DNA of 19,922 nucleotides. Origin: an uncultured Sutterella sp. Lineage in GTDB: Bacteria; Pseudomonadota; Gammaproteobacteria; Burkholderiales; Burkholderiaceae_F. Each line of letters begins with the position of its first letter. The first letter of the stretch is position 1. Location of the stretch: assembly GCA_934255515.1 (NCBI GenBank), contig CAKQON010000025.1, forward strand, positions 1 to 19,922, given 5' to 3'. Position numbers and translations under genes: made by a program. This document shows positions 1-6,627 of the stretch, piece by piece. The notes under the pieces are model-generated. The model saw only the letters and a list, made by a program, of their open reading frames with translations. It ran no database searches and had not been told where the DNA came from.

Positions 1-74
1 CGGAGTGGACGGGACTCGAACCCGCGACCCTCGGCGTGACAGGCCGATATTCTAACCAACTGAACTACCACTCC
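1..74 (-). tRNA. tRNA-Asp(GTC), copy 1, 3' end cut by window edge
   Basis: Reads on the minus strand as a complete cloverleaf except for CCA: acceptor GGAGTGG pairs with CCACTCC, the discriminator is G at position 1, and the anticodon loop CTGTCAC gives GTC, so aspartate. The body is identical to the two other copies in this window. The CCA would lie outside the window. No promoter is visible in the short spacer upstream of it (75-133), so it is probably co-transcribed with copy 2. Confidence 0.95.
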
Positions 75-101
75 GCGCTGATGCGCTTCCAAGCTTGAAA
101 T

Positions 102-119
102 AAATCTGAAATCAGATTT
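102..119. other. AT-rich perfect hairpin between tRNA-Asp copies 1 and 2
   Basis: AAATCTGA (102-109) and TCAGATTT (112-119) form a perfect 8-bp inverted repeat with a 2-base loop. It lies in the spacer between two co-oriented tRNA genes. It lacks a strong U-tract on the minus strand, so it is more likely a processing or spacer hairpin than an efficient terminator. This is inference from structure only. Confidence 0.45.
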
Positions 120-133
120 TGCAGAAAAACTGT

Positions 134-210
134 TGGCGGAGTGGACGGGACTCGAACCCGCGACCCTCGGCGTGACAGGCCGATATTCTAACCAACTGAA
201 CTACCACTCC
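134..210 (-). tRNA. tRNA-Asp(GTC), copy 2
   Basis: A 77-nt tRNA on the minus strand with encoded CCA (134-136 on the plus strand reads tgg), discriminator G, 7-bp acceptor GGAGTGG/CCACTCC and anticodon GTC. Identical in sequence to copies 1 and 3. It has its own sigma-70-like promoter at 248-275, and a small GCATC...GATGC inverted repeat (211-223) sits directly before its 5' end. Confidence 0.97.
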
Positions 211-247
211 GCATCAGCGATGCTGCGTTTTTCAGCTTAGGAGGAGA

Positions 248-275
248 ATTATACGGAGCGCGGATCTTTTTGCAA
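248..275 (-). promoter_or_regulatory. sigma-70 promoter for tRNA-Asp copies 2 and 1
   Basis: On the minus strand, TTGCAA (270-275) is followed after 16 nt by a perfect TATAAT (248-253). The likely start point is about 30 nt before the mature tRNA 5' end, typical for a tRNA promoter. A second palindrome, CAGAAAA-AA-TTTTCTG (281-296), lies just upstream. Confidence 0.75.
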
Positions 276-345
276 GAGGTCAGAAAAAATTTTCTGCCGC
301 ACTCCGGAGTCTTCCCTCCGGCCCGAACTTTCTGGAAAGTCCGGC

Positions 346-371
346 AACAAAAAAGCCGGTCACCCCGGCTT
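346..371 (-). terminator. Rho-independent terminator after tRNA-Asp copy 3
   Basis: AGCCGG (354-359) and CCGGCT (365-370) form a 6-bp stem with a 5-nt loop, followed on the minus strand by a U-tract (349-353). It lies between copy 3 and copy 2. This explains why copy 2 has its own promoter. Confidence 0.75.
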
Positions 372-395
372 CTTTGGATTCTCTTCGATAGTAAA

Positions 396-472
396 TGGCG
401 GAGTGGACGGGACTCGAACCCGCGACCCTCGGCGTGACAGGCCGATATTCTAACCAACTGAACTACCACTCC
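396..472 (-). tRNA. tRNA-Asp(GTC), copy 3
   Basis: A 77-nt tRNA with encoded CCA (396-398), identical to copies 1 and 2. It is first in transcription order on the minus strand. It is served by the promoter at 518-546 and followed by a terminator at about 346-371. The leader between promoter and tRNA contains a perfect 9-bp hairpin, TTCTTCTTC-aac-GAAGAAGAA (492-512). Confidence 0.97.
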
Positions 473-517
473 GCGTTTTCTCGGAGAGAATTTCTTCTTC
501 AACGAAGAAGAATTGGA

Positions 518-546
518 ATGTTATAGAAGAATCTTTATCTTGTCAA
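518..546 (-). promoter_or_regulatory. sigma-70 promoter for tRNA-Asp copy 3
   Basis: A perfect -35 TTGACA (541-546 on the minus strand) is followed by TAACAT at 17-nt spacing (518-523). An overlapping TATAAC (520-525) gives 15-nt spacing. The consensus -35 and the position 45-70 nt before the tRNA support the call; the exact -10 is uncertain. Confidence 0.7.
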
Positions 547-1004
547 GAGGTGCATTCACAAAATTTTGTTTTGTTAGTCCATACCTGGAAAAAGGAATTT
601 CTCATCAGCAGAACGCATGCAGATACGGTTGCATAAACCACAGCCCCACATGAGACCCACACTTTTTTTGCTTTAAGGAAAACCCTTACAAAGCGCGAAA
701 ACAGTGTTTAAAACCGGTTTTGCAGAGCGTTCCCGGCAAGTTTTCAGGCGGCCAGGACACCCTCAATATCCGCCTCATTCACAGACCGGATTCTGCGCTC
801 GTCTATTCATTTCTCGCCTACGGAATATAAGGAGATAAGGCCTCAGACGAGCCACTGCCTGCGCACCGCTTTTCTTATTTTGCTCGTCCGAATGATGGTA
901 TGAACATGGGCTAACCGCCGTGCCATCATCCATACCATCAATAAAGCGAGGCCGCAGAAATCTACAGCGAACGCTTGTAAGGTTGTTTTTACCGCAATTA
1001 TTTG
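547..1004. other. Gene-free stretch with hairpins, between tRNA-Asp and tRNA-Val
   Basis: No ORF with a convincing start, ribosome site and protein-like composition is visible on either strand. The clearest structures are: a 10-bp perfect inverted repeat TGATGGTATG (893-902)/CATACCATCA (931-940) with an inner ATGG/CCAT pair; and AGACGAGC (845-852), which can pair with GCTCGTCT upstream (797-804) or with GCTCGTC downstream (882-888). A 31-codon minus-strand frame crosses the larger hairpin but resembles nothing I recognise. This could be decayed sequence or hold a small RNA. Confidence 0.5.
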
Positions 1005-1044
1005 AAATAAAAGAAAAGCCCGGACTGCTACGAACAGTATGGGC
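1005..1044 (-). terminator. Terminator after tRNA-Val
   Basis: GCCC (1018-1021) pairs with GGGC (1041-1044) and ACTG (1024-1027) with CAGT (1035-1038), separated by a 2-by-2 internal loop, with a 7-nt apical loop. On the minus strand the stem is followed by a U-rich run (TTTTCTTTTATTTC). It would end the hupB/tRNA-Val transcript. Confidence 0.7.
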
Positions 1045-1052
1045 CTATCTTG

Positions 1053-1128
1053 TGGTGGATCCTAAGAGACTCGAACTCCTGACCTTCGCCGTGTAAAGGC
1101 GCCGCTCTACCAACTGAGCTAAGGATCC
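1053..1128 (-). tRNA. tRNA-Val(TAC)
   Basis: A 76-nt cloverleaf on the minus strand: acceptor GGATCCT/AGGATCC, discriminator A and encoded CCA (1053-1055). The D arm GCTC...GAGC, anticodon loop TTTACAC (anticodon TAC, valine) and T arm with TTCGAGT are all present. The outermost anticodon-stem pair (27-43) is G-A, a mild mismatch. The gene starts only 35 nt after the hupB stop with no terminator between, so it is probably processed from the hupB transcript as well as any promoter of its own. Confidence 0.95.
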
Positions 1129-1163
1129 ACTGCCTGTAGCTCAGCGTGAGCAACAGAGAAAAG

Positions 1164-1436
1164 CTATTTTACCAGTTCTTTAAGAGTTTTTCCGGGCTTG
1201 AAGCGCGCCTGACGCGTTGCCGGGATATGCATGGGCTTGCCCGTCTGAGGATGACGCCCAGCACGCGGGGCGCGATCCACTACGCTGAAAGAACCGAATC
1301 CGAGAATTACCACGTCTTCATTGCGCCCGAGCGCTTCCTGAATGCCGTCAAGCATAGCCTCAACAGCTTCTGACGCTTTGCTTCTGCTGAGACCTGCCTC
1401 CGAGGCCACTTTTTTAATCAAATCGGTCTTGTTCAT
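1164..1436 (-). CDS. hupB: DNA-binding protein HU-beta
   Basis: A 90-residue HU/IHF-family protein, the usual length. The N-terminal helical dimerisation region (about 1-40) is followed by the signature GFGSF (46-50) and the beta-arm with the intercalating proline at residue 63 in RHPQTG. A basic C-terminal helix ends in KELVK. HU binds DNA non-specifically as a dimer, bends it and compacts the nucleoid. The ATG start is supported by GGGGAG (1445-1450) 8 nt upstream. The gene follows lon, as in many proteobacteria, and tRNA-Val follows it after 35 nt. The stop is TAG. Its promoter appears to overlap the lon terminator (see 1523-1550). HU-beta rather than HU-alpha or IHF is chosen from the lon-hupB context. 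Confidence 0.95.
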   Translation of the reverse strand: MNKTDLIKKVASEAGLSRSKASEAVEAMLDGIQEALGRNEDVVILGFGSFSVVDRAPRAGRHPQTGKPMHIPATRQARFKPGKTLKELVK

Positions 1437-1522
1437 GTGCTTCTCTCCCCTTCAGCGTGATGAATAGACAAAGGCCCGTCCTTTGTTTACCTAAGACATC
1501 CGCGAGGTTTTGAATGGATGGT

Positions 1523-1550
1523 ATTGTATACAAAAAAGCCTCCTTGTAAA
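1523..1550 (-). promoter_or_regulatory. Predicted sigma-70 promoter of hupB
   Basis: On the minus strand TTTACA (1545-1550) and TACAAT (1523-1528) each match the consensus at 5 of 6 bases with 16-nt spacing. The -35 box lies inside the 11-nt loop of the lon terminator hairpin (1533-1561), so terminator and promoter share DNA. The predicted start leaves a leader of about 75-80 nt before the hupB ATG. Confidence 0.65.
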
Positions 1551-1561
1551 CAAGGCTTTTT
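1533..1561 (-). terminator. Distal lon terminator (second of two)
   Basis: AAAAAGCCT (1533-1541) and AGGCTTTTT (1553-1561) form a perfect 9-bp stem around an 11-nt loop. A/T runs on both sides would let it work in either direction. It is the second hairpin after lon on the minus strand. Confidence 0.85.
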
Positions 1562-1574
1562 CGTCACTTTAAAA

Positions 1575-1609
1575 GCAAAAGCCCCATACCGGAGGGACAG
1601 GGCTTTTGC
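1575..1609 (-). terminator. Proximal lon terminator
   Basis: GCAAAAGCCC (1575-1584) and GGGCTTTTGC (1600-1609) form a perfect 10-bp stem. On the minus strand TTTTAAAG follows. It lies about 40 nt past the lon stop codon, in tandem with the hairpin at 1533-1561. Confidence 0.8.
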
Positions 1610-1649
1610 GTTCATAATTAATTTTTGCCGGCTTTGGCCAAGCTCTTTA

Positions 1650-4112
1650 TCAGGCTGAAGTCTGCATTGCCGGCGCCGGGGGCACCATCGTCTGAGGCGG
1701 CGGCATTGAAGCAGCAAAAGCTTCATCGGAGAGCGGCTCAGGCATCCTGAGGAGCGCTCTGCGGAGCACTTCCTCAATGCGCTTCACCGGAACGATCTCG
1801 AGACCCTTGAGGGCATCCTCATTGATCTCGGTGAGATCCTTCATGTTTTCCTCAGGGATGAGCACCGTCTTCACGTTGCCGCGCTGAGCTGCGAGAAGCT
1901 TCTCCTTCAGACCGCCGATCGGGAGCACCTCGCCGCGGAGCGTAATCTCGCCCGTCATGGCAATGTCGGAGCGCACCGGAATATGGGTGAGCGTCGACAC
2001 CATGGCCGTCGTGATTGCCGCGCCGGCCGAAGGACCGTCCTTCGGAATGGCGCCTTCGGGGAAGTGAATGTGCCAGTCGGTATTGGCGAAGATGTCCGGA
2101 CGGAGCCCCAGCATCTGAGCACGGGAGCGAACTACCGAACGCGCAGCCTCTACAGACTCCTTCATCACGTCGCCGAGCATGCCGGTACGGAGCACCTGCC
2201 CCTTCCCGGGGAAGGCGACAGCTTCAATCGTAAGAATGTCGCCGCCCACTTCAGACCAGGAGAGGCCGTTCACGATGCCGACCTGCGGCTCGCGCTGAGC
2301 AACCGTGATGCTGAAGCGGCGCACGCCGAGATACTTCTCGAGGTTCTTTTCGTCGACAACGATCGGAAGCTCAAGCTTCTTATCCTTGCCAGCTTCAAGT
2401 TCCGTAAGAACGATCTTGCGCAGGATCTTGCCGATCGAGCGCTCAAGCGCACGCACGCCCGCTTCGCGGGTGTAGTAGCGGATGATGTCGCGCACGGCGC
2501 CTTCGGTGATCCTGGCTTCTGTTTCCTTCACGCCGTTGGCGCGCATCTGCTTGGGCACAAGGTGCCTCAGAGCAATGTGCACCTTTTCGTCCTCGGTATA
2601 GCCGGAGAGCGAAATCACTTCCATGCGGTCGAGAATCGCCGGCGGAATGTCGTAGCTGTTCGAGGTCGCGACGAAGAGCACGTCCGAGAGATCGAACGGG
2701 CATTCGACGTAATGATCCTCGAAGGCATTGTTCTGTTCCGGATCGAGCACTTCAAGGAGCGCCGACGCAGGGTCGCCCCTGTGGTTGGCGCCGATCTTAT
2801 CGATTTCGTCCAGAAGGAAAAGCGGATTCTTCACCTTGGCCTTGATCAGATGCTTGATCACCTGCCCCGGCATGGCGCCCACGTACGTACGGCGATGGCC
2901 GCGAATTTCCGCTTCATCGGAAACGCCGCCCAAAGCCATGCGGACGTACTCGCGGTTCGTCGCTCTTGCAATCGAGCGGCCAAGCGAGGTCTTGCCGACG
3001 CCCGGGCCACCGACGAGGCAGAGAATGGGCGACTTCACCTTCCCCACGCGCTTCTGCACGGCGAGGTATTCGAGAATGCGTTCCTTCACCTTCTCGAGTC
3101 CCCAGTGATCCTCGTCGAGCACGCGACGGGCGCGGGCAATGTCGTGCGAGACGCGGCTCTTCTTCTTCCAAGGAATATCGAGCAACGTGTCGACATAGCT
3201 ACGTACGACCGAGGCTTCGGCCGACGATGGCGGCATGCTCTTCAGGCGCTTCAACTCCGAAAGCGCGGCGCGTTCTGCCGCTTCCGGCATTTTGGCTTCG
3301 CGAACCTTGCGTTCAAGCGCAACGTCCTCGTCCTCGCCTTCCTCGCCTTCGCTCTCGATGCCGAGCTCCTTCTTAATGGCCTTCATCTGCTCATTAAGGT
3401 AGTACTCGCGCTGGTTCTTCTCCATCTGTCCCTTGACGCGAAGCTGGATGCGCTTCTCAATCTGGCCGCTTTCGAGTTCGCGGTCAAGGACGCCGATCAG
3501 GAGTTCAAAGCGAGCAACAGGACTTGCCGCCCGCAGGTACTCGAGGCGTTCCGGAGTCGTAAGCGGAATGAAGGAAGCCGCGATGTCGCATACGCGGATC
3601 GGGTCCTTCTCTTCGAGCACGGCCTTCAGATGGTCGGGCGAGAACTTCTTGACGTTCGAGGCATACTCCTGGAGAGACTTCAGGAGCGTGCGCGAATAGG
3701 CGGGAAGATCGTCCGAAGGAGAAATTTCCGGCTGGAGAATCTCAGCTTCAGCCTTGAAGAACCCGGACGCATCAATCCACTTCGTGACGCGGCAACGTTC
3801 CGTGCCGTGCACAAGCGCCTTGACGGAACCATCAGGGAGGCGCAGCAGCTGATCAATTTCGCCGCTCACAGCGACGTCCCAGAAATCTTCGGGAGTCGGC
3901 GTGTCGACGCCCTTGTCGCGCTGCGTCAAGAGGATCACCCGCCCGGAATGAATGCGCATGGCGGCTTCGGCAGCCAGAACCGACAGCGGACGGCCCATGA
4001 AGACCGTCGTCATCGAGTTCGGAATGACCACCATGTCGCGCAGCGGGATAACGGGCAGGGGCCCGATCACCGCCGGATTCTCTGCGGAAAGGGTTGAATT
4101 CTGATTGTTCAA
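1650..4112 (-). CDS. lon: ATP-dependent Lon protease (LonA)
   Basis: A soluble AAA+ serine protease that degrades misfolded and short-lived regulatory proteins. Numbered from the upstream TTG at 4127, the features are: substrate-binding N domain (about 20-215) beginning at the PVIPLRD motif; coiled-coil linker with an acidic insert (about 255-270); Walker A GGPGVGKT (373-380); Walker B LFLLDEID (436-443); and the catalytic dyad Ser700 in KDGPSAG and Lys743 in GGLKEKLL. The dyad spacing of 43 matches E. coli Ser679/Lys722. The frame opens at TTG 4127, but the TTG at 4112 is preferred: a GGGG stretch lies 8 nt before it, and the predicted start of transcription near 4141 leaves too short a leader for 4127. 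This gives 820 residues and a non-ATG start either way. The C-terminus has a Pro/Met/Ala-rich tail. Upstream is clpX; two terminators follow. Confidence 0.96.
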   Translation of the reverse strand: MNNQNSTLSAENPAVIGPLPVIPLRDMVVIPNSMTTVFMGRPLSVLAAEAAMRIHSGRVILLTQRDKGVDTPTPEDFWDVAVSGEIDQLLRLPDGSVKALVHGTERCRVTKWIDASGFFKAEAEILQPEISPSDDLPAYSRTLLKSLQEYASNVKKFSPDHLKAVLEEKDPIRVCDIAASFIPLTTPERLEYLRAASPVARFELLIGVLDRELESGQIEKRIQLRVKGQMEKNQREYYLNEQMKAIKKELGIESEGEEGEDEDVALERKVREAKMPEAAERAALSELKRLKSMPPSSAEASVVRSYVDTLLDIPWKKKSRVSHDIARARRVLDEDHWGLEKVKERILEYLAVQKRVGKVKSPILCLVGGPGVGKTSLGRSIARATNREYVRMALGGVSDEAEIRGHRRTYVGAMPGQVIKHLIKAKVKNPLFLLDEIDKIGANHRGDPASALLEVLDPEQNNAFEDHYVECPFDLSDVLFVATSNSYDIPPAILDRMEVISLSGYTEDEKVHIALRHLVPKQMRANGVKETEARITEGAVRDIIRYYTREAGVRALERSIGKILRKIVLTELEAGKDKKLELPIVVDEKNLEKYLGVRRFSITVAQREPQVGIVNGLSWSEVGGDILTIEAVAFPGKGQVLRTGMLGDVMKESVEAARSVVRSRAQMLGLRPDIFANTDWHIHFPEGAIPKDGPSAGAAITTAMVSTLTHIPVRSDIAMTGEITLRGEVLPIGGLKEKLLAAQRGNVKTVLIPEENMKDLTEINEDALKGLEIVPVKRIEEVLRRALLRMPEPLSDEAFAASMPPPQTMVPPAPAMQTSA

Positions 4113-4147
4113 AGCTATTAGCCCCAAAAAATAGGATGTGTAATGAC

Positions 4148-4177
4148 TATATGGGGTCAGGCGGCATTTTTTTCAAC
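4148..4177 (-). promoter_or_regulatory. Predicted sigma-32 (RpoH) heat-shock promoter of lon
   Basis: On the minus strand GTTGAAA (4171-4177) is followed, 14 nt after TTGAAA, by CCCCATATA (4148-4156). This matches the RpoH consensus CTTGAAA-N(13-17)-CCCCATNTA and closely resembles the E. coli dnaK P1 -10 element CCCCATTTAG. It sits directly upstream of lon, a known RpoH-regulon gene in proteobacteria. Start of transcription is expected near 4141. Confidence 0.75.
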
Positions 4178-4186
4178 TGCCGCCTG
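4158..4186. repeat. 9-bp inverted repeat around the lon -35 box
   Basis: CAGGCGGCA (4158-4166) and TGCCGCCTG (4178-4186) are perfect inverted repeats separated by 11 nt, and that spacer contains the predicted heat-shock -35 element. On the clpX transcript it could fold as a hairpin about 50 nt past the clpX stop, but no U-tract follows on the minus strand. It may be an operator, a transcript-processing hairpin, or both. It is not the CIRCE sequence. Confidence 0.6.
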
Positions 4187-4234
4187 GGTAATACCGCAAT
4201 CCCCGTTCGGAAAGGAGGATTTGCCGGTTCGAAA

Positions 4235-5557
4235 TCAACCTGCGGCCGGCGCTTCAGCGGCCGGAGCGGCCTCGCCTTCGGCGCGCAGAATGAGTTCGGG
4301 ACGGCTCTTGCCGGAAACGGCATCCTCCGTCACAACGACCTTCGCCACGTCCTTTCGGCCGGGGACTTCAAACATAGTGTCGAGGAGAATGCCTTCAATG
4401 ATGGAGCGCAGGCCGCGCGCGCCCGTCTTGCGCTCAATCGCCTGATGCGCGATTGCCTTGAGCGCCTCGGGCGTGAATTCGATCTCCACGTCCTCCATTT
4501 TGAAAAGCACCTTGTACTGCCGCACGATGGCGTTTTTCGGCTTCGTGAGAATTTCGATGAGCGCCTTTTCATCGAGCTCATCAAGGACCGTGATCACCGG
4601 GAGACGGCCGACGAGTTCAGGAATAAGGCCGTACTTCACGAGGTCGGACGTATCGATCTGGTGGTAGAGCTCGCTCAAGTCGTGGTCCCGCTTGCCGATC
4701 ACCGTGCCCGAGAAGCCGATTTCGCTCTTTTCCGTACGGTGACGGACAATGCGTTCCATGCCGTCGAAAGCGCCGCCGCAGATGAAGAGAATCTGCGAGG
4801 TGTCGACCTCCATCATGGGCTTGCCGGGATTCTTGCGGCCGCCCTTGACGGGCATCGAGGCGATCGTGCCTTCAACGAGCTTGAGGAGCGCCTGCTGCAC
4901 TCCCTCGCCCGAAACATCGCGCGTGATCGAGGGGTTTTCGCTCTTTCTCGCGATCTTGTCGATTTCGTCGAGATAGATGATGCCCTTCTGAGCGCGCTCG
5001 ATATTGCCGTCGGCAGCCTGAACCAGCTTGGCGACGATGTTTTCAACGTCTTCGCCGACATAGCCCGCTTCCGTGAGCGTCGTAGCGTCGGCAATCGCGA
5101 AGGGGACATCGAGCGCGCGGGCGAGCGTCTGCGCGAGAAGCGTTTTGCCCGAACCCGTCGGGCCGACGAGGAGGACGTTCGACTTCTGCAGCTCTACTTT
5201 GTCCTCAAGGTTCTTGAGGTGCTTGTCCTGCTGCGTCATGAGGCGCTTGTAGTGGTTGAAAACCGCCACGGCAAGCGTGCGCTTCGCGCGTTCCTGACCA
5301 ATCACGTAGCTGTCGAGAAGCTCATAAAGCTCGCGCGGCGTCGGCACTTTTTTCGGAAAGACTTCCTTTTCGGCGGCGTCGCCCTGAGCGTCTTCGCCCT
5401 CGGTCTTTTGCGCATCCTTGCCCGGCACTTCAACCTTCAGTTCCGCAGCCATTGCGCGAACGCATTCGCCGCAGAGAAGTTCTCCGTGAAGGCCCTGAAA
5501 GAGCGCAGAACACTGCGACTCGTCGCGGCCGCAGAAGGAGCAGTAGCGTTTTGCCAT
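4235..5557 (-). CDS. clpX: ATP-dependent Clp protease ATP-binding subunit ClpX
   Basis: A 440-residue AAA+ unfoldase that recognises substrates such as ssrA-tagged proteins and feeds them into ClpP. Visible in order: N-terminal C4 zinc-binding domain with Cys6, Cys9, Cys29 and Cys32; an acidic linker (about 45-65); Walker A GPTGSGKT (132-139); pore loop GYVG (165-168); Walker B IIYLDEID (193-200); [11 protein letters not shown] in the ClpX-specific region (about 272-282); sensor-2 GARGLR (379-384). The tail after about residue 425 is Ala/Glu/Pro-rich. ATG start; a weak AGGGA lies about 10 nt upstream. It follows clpP in the same direction after 199 nt, so the two are probably co-transcribed, and lon follows after a hairpin. 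Confidence 0.97.
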   Translation of the reverse strand: MAKRYCSFCGRDESQCSALFQGLHGELLCGECVRAMAAELKVEVPGKDAQKTEGEDAQGDAAEKEVFPKKVPTPRELYELLDSYVIGQERAKRTLAVAVFNHYKRLMTQQDKHLKNLEDKVELQKSNVLLVGPTGSGKTLLAQTLARALDVPFAIADATTLTEAGYVGEDVENIVAKLVQAADGNIERAQKGIIYLDEIDKIARKSENPSITRDVSGEGVQQALLKLVEGTIASMPVKGGRKNPGKPMMEVDTSQILFICGGAFDGMERIVRHRTEKSEIGFSGTVIGKRDHDLSELYHQIDTSDLVKYGLIPELVGRLPVITVLDELDEKALIEILTKPKNAIVRQYKVLFKMEDVEIEFTPEALKAIAHQAIERKTGARGLRSIIEGILLDTMFEVPGRKDVAKVVVTEDAVSGKSRPELILRAEGEAAPAAEAPAAG

Positions 5558-5691
5558 TATTTAATTTCCCTGACGGAAGCCTCTTCAGCACGAAGAGAAC
5601 TGCCGTCGTCTTACGTCCGCAGATATTCTGAAATTCGGGGAAAAAGCTTTCCCTCACCCATTTGCGAACGCGATAACTGTTTGTCGTCTGA

Positions 5692-5730
5692 TTTCCCCGA
5701 AAGCTTCAACTGGGAAGCCTTGCGGGGAAA
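5692..5730. other. Long hairpin in the clpP-clpX intergenic region
   Basis: TTTCCCCG (5692-5699) and CGGGGAAA (5723-5730) pair perfectly. Inside, AAGCTTC and GAAGCCTT extend the stem with a single bulge. No U-tract follows on the minus strand, so it is more likely a processing or stability hairpin that sets clpP/clpX ratios than a terminator. Smaller inverted repeats follow at 5638-5653 and 5581-5597, in the leader before clpX. Confidence 0.6.
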
Positions 5731-5756
5731 GTCGCGGTGGATTAACCAGCGGTTCT

Positions 5757-6347
5757 TTACATTTCAGCGCGCGTTGTGAGCACGCGGTCGATGAGACCGT
5801 ACTCAAGCGCTTCCTGCGCGCTCATAAAGTTGTCGCGGTCGGTGTCGCGCACGAGCTCTTCATACGTACGCCCGGTAAAGCCCGCCATCAGTTCATTCAT
5901 CTGACGCTTGATGAGCGTGAGCTGACGCGCGCGGATTTCCACATCGCTCGCCTGGCCTTCGGCGCCGCCGAGCGGCTGGTGAATCATTATGCGGGAGTGC
6001 GGAAGCGCATAGCGCTTTCCCTTTTCGCCTGCGGCGAGCAGGAAAGCGCCCATGGATGCCGCCATGCCGAGGCAGATCGTATTCACCTTCGGGCGGATGA
6101 AGCGCATCGTGTCGAAGATCGACATGCCGGCAGAAACGGAACCGCCGGGGCTGTTGATGTAAAGCGAAATGTCCTTGTCCGGATCTTCGCTTTCGAGAAA
6201 AAGGAGCTGCGCGACGACGAGCGAAGCCGTCTGATCGTTCACTTCGCTCGTGAGAAAGATGATGCGATCGCGAAGCAGACGGGAATAAATGTCGAAGCTG
6301 CGCTCAGCGCGGCCGGAACTCTCAACAACGATAGGAACAAGAGACAT
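5757..6347 (-). CDS. clpP: ATP-dependent Clp protease proteolytic subunit ClpP
   Basis: A 196-residue serine protease subunit that forms the double-heptamer chamber partnered by ClpX. From the ATG at 6347 the protein begins MSLVPIVVE, aligning with the mature E. coli N-terminus (ALVPMV). The catalytic triad is Ser98 (AASMG), His123 (MIHQPLGG) and Asp172 (DTDRDNF), exactly one residue offset from E. coli mature numbering 97/122/171. The oligomerisation motif [11 protein letters not shown] is present at about 64-74. The reading frame stays open for 45 codons upstream, but that stretch has no ClpP character and the 6347 start gives the family length. There is no strong Shine-Dalgarno. It lies between the tig terminator and clpX. 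Confidence 0.96.
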   Translation of the reverse strand: MSLVPIVVESSGRAERSFDIYSRLLRDRIIFLTSEVNDQTASLVVAQLLFLESEDPDKDISLYINSPGGSVSAGMSIFDTMRFIRPKVNTICLGMAASMGAFLLAAGEKGKRYALPHSRIMIHQPLGGAEGQASDVEIRARQLTLIKRQMNELMAGFTGRTYEELVRDTDRDNFMSAQEALEYGLIDRVLTTRAEM

Positions 6348-6385
6348 TGGATTCTTTACTGGTTTTTCTGTTTGTAAAAGCCTGG

Positions 6386-6425
6386 CGGATCCGAACAGGA
6401 TCCGGAAGCTGCAGCATTGATGCTG
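6386..6425. other. Two hairpins in the clpP 5' leader
   Basis: CGGATCC (6386-6392) and GGATCCG (6398-6404) form a 7-bp stem with a 5-nt loop. CAGCAT (6412-6417) and ATGCTG (6420-6425) form a second. Both lie 40-80 nt before the clpP ATG, downstream of the tig terminator. A possible -10 (GATAAT) lies slightly further upstream but no good -35 accompanies it. The function is unknown. Confidence 0.35.
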
Positions 6426-6499
6426 AATGTGCCGCTCATTATCGCGAATCGGTGGGACTCGTGCAGTAACGAGACATCTCAAAACGCGCAGTCAGAAAA

Positions 6500-6525
6500 T
6501 AACAAAGGCGCCCTCAGGCGCCCTT
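6500..6525 (-). terminator. Terminator between tig and clpP
   Basis: AAAGGCGCC (6504-6512) and GGCGCCCTT (6517-6525) form a 9-bp stem (one G-U pair) with a 4-nt loop. On the minus strand the stem is followed by TTGTTATTTTC. This separates tig from clpP, implying either partial read-through or a separate clpP promoter. Confidence 0.8.
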
Positions 6526-6627
6526 GCAGAATTCTATCGGATTCTTGCCTGATGCCTGCAGAATTGCGCTCTATCAGCGCAAAACAGCAGGAAAAGCTCA
6601 AATCCGAAGATTTTGGGAGTGCTTCAA

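Noticed and set aside
1983..4097. 704-codon open frame on the plus strand
   Set aside because: It lies wholly antisense to lon, which has full family motifs. Its composition (Arg, His, Asp rich, no domains) is what GC-biased antisense codons give.
4158..4186. CIRCE element (HrcA operator) upstream of lon
   Set aside because: The geometry is similar, but the sequence does not match TTAGCACTC-N9-GAGTGCTAA and the spacer is 11 nt.
4094..5779. 561-codon plus-strand frame
   Set aside because: Antisense to clpX and its flanks; no domain or ribosome site supports it.
6348..6482. 45-residue N-terminal extension of ClpP
   Set aside because: No ClpP similarity, no ribosome site, and the 6347 start matches the mature family N-terminus.
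6427..6503. Heat-shock promoter upstream of clpP
   Set aside because: TTGAGA and CCCACCGAT are present, but the spacing of about 20 nt and poor -10 do not fit the RpoH consensus.
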